A DNA stretch of 64,000 bases from Rhododendron vialii (GCF_030253575.1 NC_080568.1:12337001-12401000); one strand, 5' to 3'; shown: positions 37,822 through 50,467, numbered from the stretch's first letter. Translations and numbers: made by a program. Notes: generated by a model not told the origin, from the sequence alone.

Positions 37822-40797
37822 TTAAGGACACCTATATAAGATGTCATTTCCACAATCAGGAGAGCAGAACCATTCAAGGTACCTGTCAAAATCATCCTCC
37901 GCAATTTCCGGCTCACGGTTCGACTCTTCTTGACCTCCTTCAAGTAGTTTCAGCAAATCACAGAAACTTCCAGGGTTTGGAGGGATCAGCTCTTGGTTGG
38001 ATGCAAAGCTGCTCGAACTTCGACCACAGCTAGAATTACTACTTTGCCCCTCAAAGTAGCCTGTCTCTTGGGCTGCTAACTGATCAAGACTCTGCAAGTA
38101 CTGTGAAGGAGTAGGAGGATTCAAATCTTGATCAAAAGGGTCTACTACTTGTTGGGGCACATCAGGAAGCACATCAACAGACTGGTATATACCGGTCCTG
38201 TTGCTCAAACAACCCTGAACAGGGCTCCAATGAGTAAAATTCTGGGTGCTCCAATCAAGTCCAAGCAGCTGCTGATTTTCATGACTATATATTTCGTTAG
38301 CATTACCGATCAGATCGGTACCATTTGGACCAGTCAAGTTTAATCCATTTGATACGTGAATTGGCAGCTCCCCAGTGTTTGCAGCGTGAACTGGTGCACT
38401 AAACATGTTATTCACACTCAACAATGAATCCCTTTTTGCAGACAGACTGGCAGATTTCAATGCTTTTTGAAGTGATTTGATGGTGTAATGAGCTGGTGTG
38501 TCGCTATTTGGAGGTTTACCTCGTTTTTGGTACAATGGGACACTGTAGCCTGGGGGAGGGGGATCTTGCATGTGACCTCCTAATGACGAACAATTGTTTT
38601 GACCCATTGAACTAGCACCGAAATGTAGCGTGGCAGCTCCAATTAGAGAGTGGGGATAGTTAAATACTCCTTGTGTTTGCATCGTAGGATCATGTTGGTC
38701 CAATATTCCCGTGGTAAACCCGTTTGCACCGTAGAAATTGTATGGTGATGCAGGCATGTCCTGTTGGAATACATGGATAACAGTTGAAGAGTTAATCTTG
38801 TTCACTAGTTCTCTATATTTCTGAATAACAAAGATTACTCTCATTAGTACAAAAACAGAACATCAATGCCAAATGAGAACGAAGAATACATGACATTTAT
38901 GGCTTTAGTATGGCAAAATAGAAAGTTTGAAATTTTATTACAAGCTTAAAAAAAGCTTGCAGATATCGTTTTTCCAAATTACTGGGACCCACCCATGTAG
39001 TTGTGTTTTAAATAAGATAAAGAGGAGAGATCATCAAATCAACAAGGGCTCCGATCGAAAGAAAAAAACAGGGCCAATTTTTTCCATTTTACTGGAACGG
39101 GTGATTCTTTTGCTGGAAATGGTTGGGTTTGAGTTGACTCGTAAACATTTACTGGTCAAAACAAATAAGGAGATTAGCCAAAGGTGGATATACTTGCACA
39201 TACATTAGCCATTTACCCATTTAAGTGGGTAAGCCCCCAAGCAGAACAAATGATTAGATATCAGCTCTAACCTGCAAAAATGGTAGTTTCAAAGTCCTCT
39301 TCGAACATTTGACAAGTGTTGTAAGTTGAAGGGCATTGGTAGTTCTCATAGGGGATTGGGGTCAGGATTGGTAATGAGAAGGGATTAGTAGTGAAGTTGG
39401 TGGTTTGGTCCAACCTACGAAGCACCGATACTCCTAAAGGCCGGCATGTCCCGGTGTCCCCGGGAACACGGCAAAATACGTATGGGACATGCCATGTGAC
39501 GTGTCCAATAAATTTAAATAATTTTTTAGGGATACACGGCGGGGACACATATGGGGACACGGCAGGGTTAAATATGCAATTTATTTATTATTTATTTTTG
39601 TTTTGGGTTAAAAGTGTAATATGATGTATAGAAGATAATTGTTTATATATATATTGAAGCTTTCATGCTTTTACATCTAACTATATTTCCACTGGTATAA
39701 AATAAATATTATTTACTTATTTATTATTTTGTCGTACCCCCTGTTGTGTCCGTGTACCCAGTTTTTAAGAAATCCCGTATCCGTATCCATGTCCGTTAGG
39801 GTTGTGCACGTTCCAGATCGGATCGGATTCCTATGAATCCAATCCTAATCCACAAGTCACGGTTTTTATAAAATGCAATCCGTGTCCAAACCAAAAGTCT
39901 CACGGTTCGGTTCCGGTTTTATCCGCAGATTTAACATCAACCAAATTCTTCATGACCTACAAATACTTGATTCCATATCCTAAAAATGTAAAAACCTAAG
40001 CCAGATATCAAATTCCACAAGTTTGAAAAGACTGATGAGGTTGCAACACTAAGCAATCTACAACCTAAACATTCCAGCAACCTAAACCATGTATCAAATA
40101 CTTGATTGCGTTACATGGTATTCCACCTTCCAGCAACCTAAGTTCCAACTATCTAAGCAAAGAAAAAACATTAAAGTAGTATCCAAGTATTACATCAAAG
40201 CAACCAAATCTGAGCATTATCCCAGGGTTACATTCTAAACAAAAAATATCAACCAAATCCAAGTATTTATCCAAGGGTTTCATTCCAAACAAAAAGCAGC
40301 AAAGTACTTAACCAAACAAAACATCAAAGTAGATCTTCCATTCTCCAGGGCAACCGACAATATGTGTGTGTGTGTGTGTATATATATATATACACACACA
40401 CACACACGCACGCACACACACGGAGTGGTTCAACGGACAACTATTTAAACACCTAAAAAAACACCCCAAATCTCAATCACATAGTTCCCGATCAAATTTT
40501 TATGATCCGAACCGTTCAATGTGTGCAGAATATGATTTTAAGGGTGCCCGTGAGAAATTAGCAAAAAAAGTGACCGGAAAGTGCTTGTTTTAAGTAGTTT
40601 TTAATTGAACCGTTCATTAAATCGAAGCTAAAAAATGCTCAGATCAAGCCCTTTTCGGTCTTTTATTTTTGCTGATTTTTCGCAGGTACCCGTAAAATCA
40701 CGTTCTGATCACATTGAGCGGCTCGGATCATCAAAATTTGATCGGGAACTATGAGGTGTTTTTTTAGGTGTCTAAATAGTTGTCCATTGAACCGCCC

Positions 40798-40873
<76 letters not shown>

Positions 40874-41970
40874 AAATCTCATTCTAGAATTGGATTAAGA
40901 GAAACCTTTTCTAGAGTTGTAAAATTATAATTATTTACTATATGTTACGTATATATTATATATTTTTTATTTTTTTAAATATCTCACGGTCCGGTTCGGT
41001 TAATCCATGGTTTTTAAATGAAAATCCAATCCTAATCCATATCTCACGGTTTTTTAATTGTCGAATCTGTGTCCCGACCGTTAATCCATGGACCTAATCC
41101 AAAAGGCACGGATCGGTTCAGTCCGGACCGGTTTCACAATTCACCGGATTTTTTGTGCAGCCCTAGTATCCGTATCTGTATCCGTGCTACATAGCGTTCC
41201 ACATTTTATTTGCTCTGTATTGGAGGTAGCCATGCTTGTTTTGGTTGGGGAGTGAGGACTCATGCGATAATGTACCCAAGAATTCACTCAGTCATGTACT
41301 GGCGTAGCTCAAAGGAACTAAATGAACGGTCCTAATAGAAGGGATTTCCGCCCCTCAATTACCTCTTAATGCTGTTCAAAAGAAACCTCTTAATGCTCCA
41401 GATTGGACTACCAATCCCACCCCCACAACCCCAATTGCCAATCCCCCATTTCGGGAATCAAAATCCTCGGGCTAATACGCCGACCCTGAAAAAAATTCAA
41501 ACAAACGATTGCTATGGACGCTATGGGAGCGGGCTCCCATAGCAATCTAAACCCATTCCATAGAACAACCATCAAACATGTCCAATATATGCATAGGAAA
41601 GTAGGATGGACCACTTCACAAAAGAGTTCCGTGCCAGATTTAGTTTTCACCAATTAGGATAGATTAGATATTCAAAAAAAAAGCCCACGCTTAAGGGAAA
41701 ATATCTACTTATACCTACATCAGTCTGAGCTATACCTACAAAACCTTCCATTACCTATCAATTGTAAAACCCTATACAAATGCAGAAAGAATTGATATCG
41801 GTTGTGATGAAGATGGGGATGTTTAAGGATTGAAATAAGAAAATACGTATGGTACATGCCATGAGGCATGTCCAATAAATTTAAATAATTTTTTTAGGGG
41901 GACATGGCAGGACATGGGAGGGACACGGCGGGGACACATATGGGGAAGCGACAAGGGTTAAATATGCATT

Positions 41971-42004
<34 letters not shown>

Positions 42005-45000
42005 TTGTATTACCTCAAATATTTTGGGTTAAAAGTATAATATGATGTATAGAAGATAATTGTTTAAACATATTGAGCTTTCATGCTTTTACATCTAACT
42101 ATATTTCCATTGGTATAAAATAAATATTATTTACTTATTTATTATTTTGTCATACCCCTGTCATGTAAGTGTCCCCATTTTTTAAGAAAACCCGTGTCCG
42201 TGTCCGTATCTGTATCCGTGCTACATAGGGTCCCACATTTTATTTATTCCAGATTGGAGGTATCCATTGCTATAGCCGTGCTTGTTTTGGTTGAGGAGTG
42301 AGGACTAATGCAATAATGTACCCATTACCTCTTAATGTTGTTCAAAAAAAAAAAAAACCTCTCAATGCTCCGCATTGGACTACCAATCCAGTTGCTCGTA
42401 GAATCCACTAATTGAGTTACGGGAAGCGAGGCAGTTGCCTTCCTAGTTTTAGCAGCCAAGGCAGCTCAGCTTGCTGCTCTTCCTTTTTGGGAGAATTAAG
42501 CCAGGCATTACAAAACCAATCTCAATGCCTGCCCCACTAGTCGTATGGGGTGGGGTGCTTGCTGTTGGGTCTTCCTGTAGCTTCTGTCTTTTCAGCTGCT
42601 TTCTCGAAAGAAGCCACTCATGTAACGCCCTAATTCAAATAAAACCGCGAAGGCATGTCTTAAGACTCAATTGCCTGCCGCTCTAAACCCATTATTGCCG
42701 TTTTTTTGTTCTGTCATGTAGGCCTTTTCCCGAGAGCTTGATTCTGTGAAAGGAATAGACACTTGATCTTCACCACCCCAATTGCCAATCCCCCAATTTG
42801 GGAATCAAAATCCCCGGGCTAATATGCCGGCCCTCAAAAAATTCAAACAAACGACTGTTACTGATGCTATGGGAGCGGGCTCCCATAGCAATCTGAACCC
42901 ATTCCATAGAACAGCCATCAAACAGGTCCTATATATGCATAGGAAAGTAGAATGGACCACTTCACAAATGGGTTTCGTGTCAGATTTAGTTTCACCAATT
43001 AGGCTAGATTAGATATACAAAAAAAAGCTCATGCTTAGAAAAAGTATCTATGTATACCTACATCAGTCTGAGCTATACCTACAAAACCTTCTATTACCTA
43101 TCCAAGGTAAAACCCTGTACAAATGCAGAAAGAATTGATATCGGTTGTGATGAAGACGGGATGTTTAAGGACTGAAATAGGAAAACTGGAATTTATCACA
43201 TGAATCAGCTAAGCCCTGATCGCTCCATAACTGCATAATACGAGTCGATCCAAAAAAAGAAAACATCATACTACTAGTAATAGACACAAACATTGTAAGG
43301 GGTGAAATTAATATATGGACTTATAAGTAAAAAGCCAAAGGAAATTAACGGGAAAATGAATAAGGAAGGAATTGAGGGATTGCTTGGCTTTGTGCAATCG
43401 GCCAGAAGGCAACTGACCCTTTGTAAGTTGTCGGACGATCAACTGTCCGACGAGAAGGTGGATCCTAGAATAAGAATCCTGAGGACTAGCCATCGGACCC
43501 ATAGAAGTGAAGAGCCAAGGGGGGGATCTAGACACATGGAAACTCCAGCACCGAGACGATGATAGGACCTCGGCATATGTTGCTCTCATTGCTAAATATT
43601 AGATATGTATCCACACCATACCCAGTTTGAAGGTGATACTACTCCTTGATCTGACAAGGAGGAGGGCTTCTCAGATGGGGAAACAGAGCATGAAGAACTG
43701 ACAGTTGTCAATCGGTAGGTCGTGCGCCTCCAAAACTATCAGCTTATGTACGTCAACCAATCAAAAGGGACTGAAATTTGACCGGTAGACGCATGGGTAT
43801 TTCCCGAGCCATACGCAAAAAACTCAGAAAAGGACAGTAATGATGACTCTTGACCATGGGTAACAATGAGATAACCGGCCTGAAGGTGGCTAGCCCATTC
43901 GCCTATAAATAGGAGAAGCAAATAGAGAACTAGAGAAGAAGGGATCAGGAAATGATATATTCTCTCCTGTGAGCAATACTCTCTCTGTGTTCCTGGCTTT
44001 AGGTTCTGCATTTAGGTGTTCTCCGAAAAAATGTGTGTTCAGCAGTTGGCCCTAAGAGGAAACTAGCTTGACCGAATCCCACCAGCCAGATTGTCCCTCA
44101 CGGAGTTTTTTCTTGCAGAGAGAACAAGTTATCAGCAGCTAATCATGTCTTCCAAATCAGCATCCAAGGAGTAAATCCCATCATTATTGAAGGTAAAAAA
44201 ATCAGCCTCCACAAAATTAATATAAGATGAAGGCAATAATAAAGATGGTAGTTAAATTATTTTGCAATGTAGTTTATGAAAATTACCTGAAGATGGCTAG
44301 CAACGTGGCAAAGTGACAACTCGGGCTGACTCATCCTCCTCAGTAGAGTTCTGGGGTGCACTTCTACAATAAGAAAATCAAACACAAACAACTCAGCATT
44401 TTACTCACAGGATTACTTTATCAGTTGTACAAAAAGGAAAGAATATACACAAGGTTTTAAAAAACTAGGCCTGTTCTTTAATGTTTTATTTCTTATCTAT
44501 TTATGTTCTCATTAAAACAAGTTTGGCGCAGTCTTCCAAAACGATGCTTTCGATAATAAGAAAAATACTTACACTCGAAAATGAAAAGGAATGGAGTGTT
44601 TTGTTTTCTAGACGCTGTATTAAATTGTTCTGTGAAATTGAATTGCGTAATGATATCTAGGGGCAAGTCCGAAGATACACATCTCAGTTTGGGTGCATAT
44701 GGTCTGGACTCCCTAGTATATTCATAACAGTTTTATGGGATTCATAACACTTGTCATATAATTCAAAGCATCACCACAAATCAATCTTATAATGAGTCTC
44801 ATTTTTAGTAATGAGATTTCAAGGTGATCTTACGAATTCATGTGACAAAGCTATGAATTCAATACAAAGTCTTAGAAACTTAGACGTAAGTGAAAGAGTG
44901 ATGTTACTTCCATCCCCCATTGAACTAACAGCGTCCAAGAACTTGAGATGAAGGGAAGGAGTCCATTTCATACGTGACCGTTTCTTGAGGCTGCTGCTAT

Positions 45001-48000
45001 CATCATCTGAGTCTTTCCCTTCACTACCATCCTCAACTGATTCCAAGCCCTTGAAATCACTTCTCTCTTCACTTCTTCCACCATAACTAGTGCCAATCCC
45101 TCTTTTTCTACTGGGCATCCCTTGGTTTCCCCTTTCCACGCTTGAGATTCGTGCTTCACGTGGCGATTCTTGATCTTGATTCACGCAAACTTTACGTAAT
45201 CCCCCCTCAACTTCAATCCTACTCTTTCCCCTTCTGTCAATCGATGTAGTTTTATTGCCCGTGCCAAGAAAGTCATTTCTTTCGATATTCTTAAACGAAC
45301 TATCCACCACAGTGATCTTATTGCCACGAGGATCATTTTCAGGGACCTCTTTCCCAAGATCTCCTTTTCGGCTTCCTATTTTCTGGGAAAAAGTTCGTTT
45401 CCGGTAGACATGTTGCCATACATTAATTATGTCCCACCTACGAATAGGTTTGTGAAGAAAGAAGCATGCCCCTTCACATAGGGCTTTTGTGACCAAATCA
45501 AAGTCTTCGTCCGAGGACATAACTGCATAGAAAAAATAGTTAACAAGAAAATTTGCAGGACAAAACAATTTAATACCATAGTAGTCTTTAACTAGAAAAG
45601 ACAATGAGCTCACAGATGATTGGCATATCACTTCTAACAAGTACGCGTTTGAGAAACGTAAAGATGTCCATTCCCTTCATGCCGATGTCGGCCATAACTA
45701 GGTCAAATTCATTCTCCCCTTCTTGAATCATGGACAATGCAACCGACGGAAATTTTGTGGTTTTAACTGAAAGAATATATCAAACAGTGAACATTCAGGT
45801 AATCTGATAATGCACACAAACTTACGTACCTTGAAGACTATTAGGCAAGCATAGATCAAATCAATAGGAAGTAACCGCGATGGAAAAATCATTTGCATAA
45901 ATATCTCAAGTTAGGATGTTGAAATTACCACTATGGCAACAACAACAAAAATAATAATAATAAAGAAGATAACATCACCAAATGAAGACCTTTGCTTTTA
46001 GGTTCCGGTACACAAATAGTAATGTATGGGGTTTGAAGAGTCAATTAGTTCCTTTTTCTTTGAATAAAACACAAGTAATTAGGTCTTTGTGACAAGCTGT
46101 TTGAGTTAATTGCAAAATGGCAACATTATTTCATTCACTGCATCGTTTTTAATGATCTTTTATAAGTAAACTCCTTTACCATGCTCTCCGACAAAAGCCC
46201 GTGTGAAAATTTTACCTCACTTTTTCTCAAGCCTTCATTATTTTCGTTTGATTCAGCAATCTCAAAATATAAGTTGACATCCTCAAATAAATCTAAAAGA
46301 TCTTTGACTTAATTGCAAAGTTGGCCACACAAATATATTCGTTGTATCATTTCTATCGTCATGTATAAGTATCCTCATTTTGGCCCGGCTTCAAGTGGGG
46401 CCCCCTCTAGTGGATGGTGGTTTATGGTCCCCATGATTAGTCGAGGTTGGCCTGGGCACCTGGTTATCGGGGAAAAAAAAGGTATTCTCCTTTACCAAGT
46501 GCAAAGCCCTTTCAAAATTTCCACCTCACTTTTCAAGCCTTGATTTTTTTCTTTTGATTCATGCAATCTTGGAAATCTAAGTTGAGATAAACATCCATAG
46601 AAATAAGCTAGAAATAAAGCAAAAGAAACTATGAAAGCTGCAGAGTTATCTTTTTACATGATTACTTCCCACTTTTATTCTTGGAGTAGAGAAACAGCAA
46701 GACATAACTATAGCATGCCATCAATTTGAGAGCATGTCGTCTGGTTAACCAAGTCATATGAGGTGATACACAAAGGGAATCAAAGGAAAAGAAAGTGTTT
46801 CATATGAGGTGATACACAAAGGGAATCAAAGGAAAAGAAAGTGTTTCATATGAGGCGACACACAAAGGAAATTAAAGGAAGTGAAAGTGTTTCAACTTCC
46901 CCGTACGTAAATAAAAACAACTTTACAAGTTTATTAGCGCAATGACATGGTTTCACAGTTCTTATATTTTTGAGATGGTCGCATTCAGCACTAACTAAGG
47001 TACTACACACCAGGTCACTGGTTTTCGAAAGAAGAACCCGCATCATTCATCAAAGAATGGGACTAAAAATTACATATCACCTGCATAGACATGACTAGTT
47101 TCAGTGCATATCATTCAGCACTGCATATAAATTGGTAGAATCGTAACGAAACATAAAAGAGATCAAAATATGTGGAGATTGTCCTGTTTCAGATCTTCTG
47201 CAACAGTAGAAGCTCCATGGAAAAATAAAAGTAATTACAAACATTCCATCAGCTCTGTGTAAGCTGGCCATTCTACAAATTTAATCGAGTCCTTATGATG
47301 TGACATACTGACATGAAAAGGGAAAGAAAGAACAAGAAATGAACATCGATTTCTCTTTTGCTTGCTTCCCTATTCGACAGAGAACAACTTTTAGACTTGT
47401 TCGTCAATGGCATGGTTTGCGGTTTTTCTTTTCCAAATTTATGCCCAAATAACCATTACTTTTCCATTAATTTAGAAAAAGTACAGTGAAACCTTAGTTC
47501 GTGCAGTGCGCTGTGGATGACAGATTTTCTGGAAGAACCAATATCTTTCTTTAAAAAGATAAACAGAAACAAAATCACACACGCCAATCAGGAAAAAGAC
47601 AAAATCACACATGCATCAACATGATCAAGATCCTCGTCCATTTTAAATCGAGCCATGATGACGTGACATGAAAAGGGAAAGAAAGAACAAGAAATGAACT
47701 CCAATTTATATTTCCCCTTCTTCCCATATTAAACAGAGAACAACTTTCCAGATTCGACAATGACGTGGTTTTGCGGGTTTTTTTAAATCCAAATAACCAT
47801 CGCTTCTCTGCCATTTTCAAAATTGTTACCGTGGAACCTCAGTTTGTGCAAGTGCACTATAGATGACAATTTTCTGGAAGAGCCAACATCTTTGTTTCAT
47901 AAAACAAATGGAACAAAAGTCACACACGTGCATCAACATGACCAAGATCATCATCTATGTTAAATTGAGCTGTGATGTCGTGTCATCAAAAGGGAAAGAA

Positions 48001-48507
48001 AGAAGAAATGAACAACAATTTATTATTTCCCCTTGTTTCCCCTGTTAAAATAGAAAACACCTTACCAGATTCGGAATTAAAAAAAAAACATAGTTTCGCG
48101 GGTTTTTTTTCAAAAGTTATATCCAAATAACCGTTGCTTCTTTGTCATTGAAAAAATGTTCCCCCCAAATCTTCGTCCATGTAACTGCACTGTGGATTAC
48201 AGATTTACACAGAAACATCTTCCGCTTAAAAAAATATATAAATGGAAACAAAAGTAACAAGCATGCATAGACATGATCAAGATCATCAAATGCTAATCAC
48301 TATAGCACAAAACAAGATGCTACCGAAATCATATCTACAAAATAGAAATAAGCACAATCGTCATTGGTTGATTTTACCGTTGTACAATTGTTCCTCAAGC
48401 ACTGATGCTATGTACACGAGTGCAGAACTATCCCCATCTACCAGCAACACACGGAGGCCGCGAACAACCTCAGGGACTAGACAACTTTTTGAATTCCTGC
48501 TACACAT
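37822..48507 (-). CDS. Type-B two-component response regulator (receiver + GARP domain)
   Basis: Minus-strand exons 48507-48378, 45766-45614, 45522-44908, 44363-44287 and 38820-37822 join in phase (1974 nt, 657 residues). Nuclear transcription factor of His-Asp phosphorelay (cytokinin-type) signalling. The receiver is residues 18-125: LLVDGD (21-26), phospho-acceptor D70 in VMADIGM, S97/S98 and K119 in LHKPI. An acidic, Ser-rich linker follows. The GARP/Myb-like domain is 274-328 (KWTPSLHLKFLDAVSSMGDG, then a 77-nt exon ending VASHLQ, then KYREL). The long C-terminus is Gln/Asn/Pro-rich with an acidic tail (EDDFDRYLEWF), typical of activation regions. Oddities: the usual Asp-Asp acidic pair is Asp-Gly here (D24-G25), and GARP helix 2-3 is diverged. 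The start is the first in-frame ATG, context CCAAAATGT. Intron 4 is 5.5 kb and full of repeats. Confidence 0.9.
40363..40412. repeat. GT/TA/CA compound microsatellite
   Basis: TGTGTG then TATATA then CACACA, itself palindromic in layout, at the left edge of the foldback. Confidence 0.9.
40421..40799. repeat. Foldback MITE 4 (nested)
   Basis: Arms of about 165 bp: CGGAGTGGTTCAACGGACAA on the left, and the inverse of CGGGGCGGTTCAATGGACAA on the right. The interior has GATCCGAACCGTTCA, the same kind of word as in the MITEs near the LPP gene. It is nested in the hAT-like element, between two microsatellites. Confidence 0.8.
40800..40871. repeat. TA microsatellite
   Basis: About 36 TA units. Confidence 0.95.
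43390..44150 (+). repeat. LTR-like stretch, possibly solo LTR
   Basis: Contains GCCTATAAATAGGAG (about 43901) followed by a pyrimidine-rich, CTCTCTCTG leader. The mixed composition of the stretch is unlike the surrounding intron. The ends and a 5-bp duplication were not found, so this is a weak call. Confidence 0.3.
46392..46479 (+). mobile_element. SINE (family B) 3' fragment
   Basis: TAGTGGATGGTGG...GGTCCCC...TTAGTCGAGGT followed by A8 matches the 3' halves of the copies at 49211-49427 and 51029-51241. It lies in response-regulator intron 1. Confidence 0.65.
46754..46891. repeat. 46-bp unit, three tandem copies
   Basis: Unit starts TCATATGAGGTGATACACAA. The first two copies are identical and the third is diverged. 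Lies in response-regulator intron 1. Confidence 0.9.
47250..48285. repeat. Tandem array of about 315-350 bp units
   Basis: Three full copies and one partial. Marker words recur in order: ATGCATCAACATGATCAAGATC (about 47609, 47925, 48262), AAAGGGAAAGAAAGAA, AGAAATGAAC (about 47335, 47690, 48004), CAGAGAACAAC and GTGCACT.TGGAT. Copies are diverged by many substitutions. It fills the 5' part of response-regulator intron 1, close to the first coding exon. Confidence 0.8.
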
Positions 48508-49210
48508 TTTGGTAAAGATTACCTCTAATCCAGAGAAGAAGAAAGCTAGAAACAAGAATTAAAAACCCTAGATAAAGTGAAAAAGTCGTCAGGAAGGGAT
48601 GTGCATCACTGTGTGTTAATGTGCTTGAAACTGTCATCCCAATGGGGAGAGATAAATAAACATGTCTACAGCATTTCGCCAACCTGCAATACAAAGGTGA
48701 AAGGTGGGGTACCCTTCTGGAGCCACTTATCTACAAACACATGGATAGGTCCACACTCGTCATGGAGTAATTATTCCGTAATCCGGGTCTGGACCACTCA
48801 AGAACAACACATTTATGTAGGGTCCATACACTTAATCGTGGACCCCGTGAGAATATGTGGTTGTAGAGTGGTCCGGAGCACCACATGGCGGTGCTCTCAG
48901 ACTATTGAATAATTTCAATAGGTGATGAGAGGGAATCACCCATGGGAAGTGTAATCTGAAATCTTAACACATCTCACATGAACAAAGCCAAAAGGTCTGT
49001 TTTGGTGTTGACTGTTGCTTTAATTCTGACTGCTGATTGAATTTTGTTCTTTTTACAAGCCCACAGAAAAAACAGAAAAGAACAGGTAAGGCTGGTGTCC
49101 TCGGGATAAAGATGGTAAGGAAACCCTGAAAACAACCAATTTAACCTGTTACAAATGTAGTCCACAGTTTTATGCATACCATTCAAACCATTCAAGTTAA
49201 CCCCATCATT

Positions 49211-49427
49211 TTTTGATAACTCGGGATGTCCGGGCCAACTTACGTGCATCTCAACTAGTTCCTAGGGGACCAATCTCGCCATCCACTACCGGGGGGCCAT
49301 TTAAAGCCGAGGCAAATTCCCTTATAGAATGACCACACACGAGTTGATACAACTTAGGAGGTTTCAACCTAGAGACCTAGGTGGGAAGTCCCAGGTCTTG
49401 ACCACCACGCCACCCCTTGGGGGTTAA
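49211..49427 (-). mobile_element. SINE (family B), full-length, with target duplication
   Basis: Read on the minus strand it starts GGGTGGCGTGGTGGTCAAGA (tRNA-like A box), has GGTTGAAACC (B box) and ends GAGTTATCAAAAAA. Flanks on the plus strand are GTTAACCCCATCATT (49196-49210) and ATTAACCCATCATT (49428-49441), the same 14-15 bp with one base missing. This is a tRNA-derived SINE inserted on the minus strand. Confidence 0.85.
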
Positions 49428-50467
49428 ATTAACCCATCATTAATGACATTTCTATCAGGTTTAAAGTGCATGGGAGTAGCTTAGTTAAATGTTTCTACCA
49501 CATTATTCATTTCAGAAGTGAACAATAATTAACATAGTTTTAGGGACCACTTGAAAGAATAATTGGTAGAGAAATAACTAGGATTTATTGACCTTAAATC
49601 ATCTCAGTTTTTATGAGTTTAACAACTAGAGTAGTATCTTGTATGGAATTGGTACCATTAATGACATTACTTGTATCATCATTGACTCATTGTTTCCTTT
49701 AATGTTCTCATAACAACTCTATAGGTAGCAAATATCCTTTCAAGGGAACTAGTTTGAGAATAGACGAGCCATAGATAAATTGGATCTCCAGATTCATATA
49801 TGAAGTCTTTTCTTTCACCTAGAAGGTTTGTTACTTGAAATAAGAATTCTGCTGAAGGGCTTTACTTATGCTTCAATTGTGATATAAATGGACGAAATAA
49901 ATGAGGAATGAATAAAAATGTTGTACTAAAAGATATAGCTGAACCCTCTTTCTTCATCAGTTTTACTTCTGTTAATCTGTCACTTCAAAGATCCGCCTAT
50001 CAGGGATGTATGGGGTTAAACTTGCCTTTGCAACGTTAAACACACATGATGTCTATCACAAAACTCACATTTTGTCTCAGGCGCAATACCGCTTTGTAAA
50101 ACCATAAACATACACGAAAAGCACACATAATACCTAGTTTCGATTACCTTAACGAGGAATATATCATGAGATTTTGTTTCTTCCATATAGCTTTGTCAAT
50201 AGATCATCCGCCTTCGGAGGCCTGACGCAGACCGAGTTCAGAAGTGCACAACAGCCATGCTGAAGATGACTGGAATTTCCTTTTACAGAAACTTTTTCCA
50301 GCAGCTGCTTTTCAACTCTTCTTATGATCTTATCACATTGAAGTTGGATAAATTCTCCGAGACGCCACAGGTTTGTTGATAAAGAACTCCCGGAAAAATG
50401 AGAAACTAGCTCCTACTCTGGAAAGCATCCTGAACTGCCAAACGTTTACTTAGCGACTCTTATATGT

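Larger units (their letters stand above)
39797..41165. mobile_element. hAT-like non-autonomous element
   Basis: Starts TAGGGTTGTGCAC and ends GTGCAGCCCTA, an imperfect inverted pair of the TAGGG type common in hAT elements. Subterminal CACGGTTCGGTT/CGGTTCC words are also typical. Flanking 8-mers ATGTCCGT and GTATCCGT agree at 6 of 8 positions. It carries no transposase. A foldback and dinucleotide repeats fill its centre. Confidence 0.65.
39415..41194. mobile_element. Mutator-like MITE (copy 2), interrupted
   Basis: Same family as 7333-7738: termini CTACGAAGCACCGATAC and inverse CTATGTAGCACGGATAC, interior GGGACA and CCGTGTCC words. The body is 39415-39796 plus 41166-41194, about 403 bp when the inserted hAT-like element is left out, matching the 406-bp copy. 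The flanks GGTCCAAC / GGTCCCAC (the latter seen after the tandem copy at 42231) suggest a decayed target duplication. Confidence 0.7.
39474..43180. repeat. Tandem segmental duplication inside intron 4
   Basis: Unit A (39474-41842) and unit B (41843-43180) share order and sequence: MITE interior and tail, then CCGTGCTACATAG, a GAGTGAGGACT segment, and a 400-bp segment (41430-41842 versus 42778-43180) with the palindrome ATGGGAGC-GGGCTCCCAT. A alone carries the hAT-like element. B alone carries about 376 bp of unidentified DNA at 42399-42774 and a run of about 20 G near 41982-42001. The junction near 41842 shows short AAAA homology. Confidence 0.85.
38821..44286 (-). other. Response-regulator intron 4 (5.5 kb) with nested elements
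   Basis: Holds, from its 3' to 5' side, a Mutator-like MITE split by a hAT-like element that itself contains a foldback, a tandem duplication (39474-43180), and an LTR-like stretch at 43390-44150. No exon was found inside. Confidence 0.75.

Noticed and set aside
46754-48285. CRISPR-like spaced repeats
   Set aside because: Units are contiguous tandem copies in a plant intron, with no constant short repeat and unique spacers.
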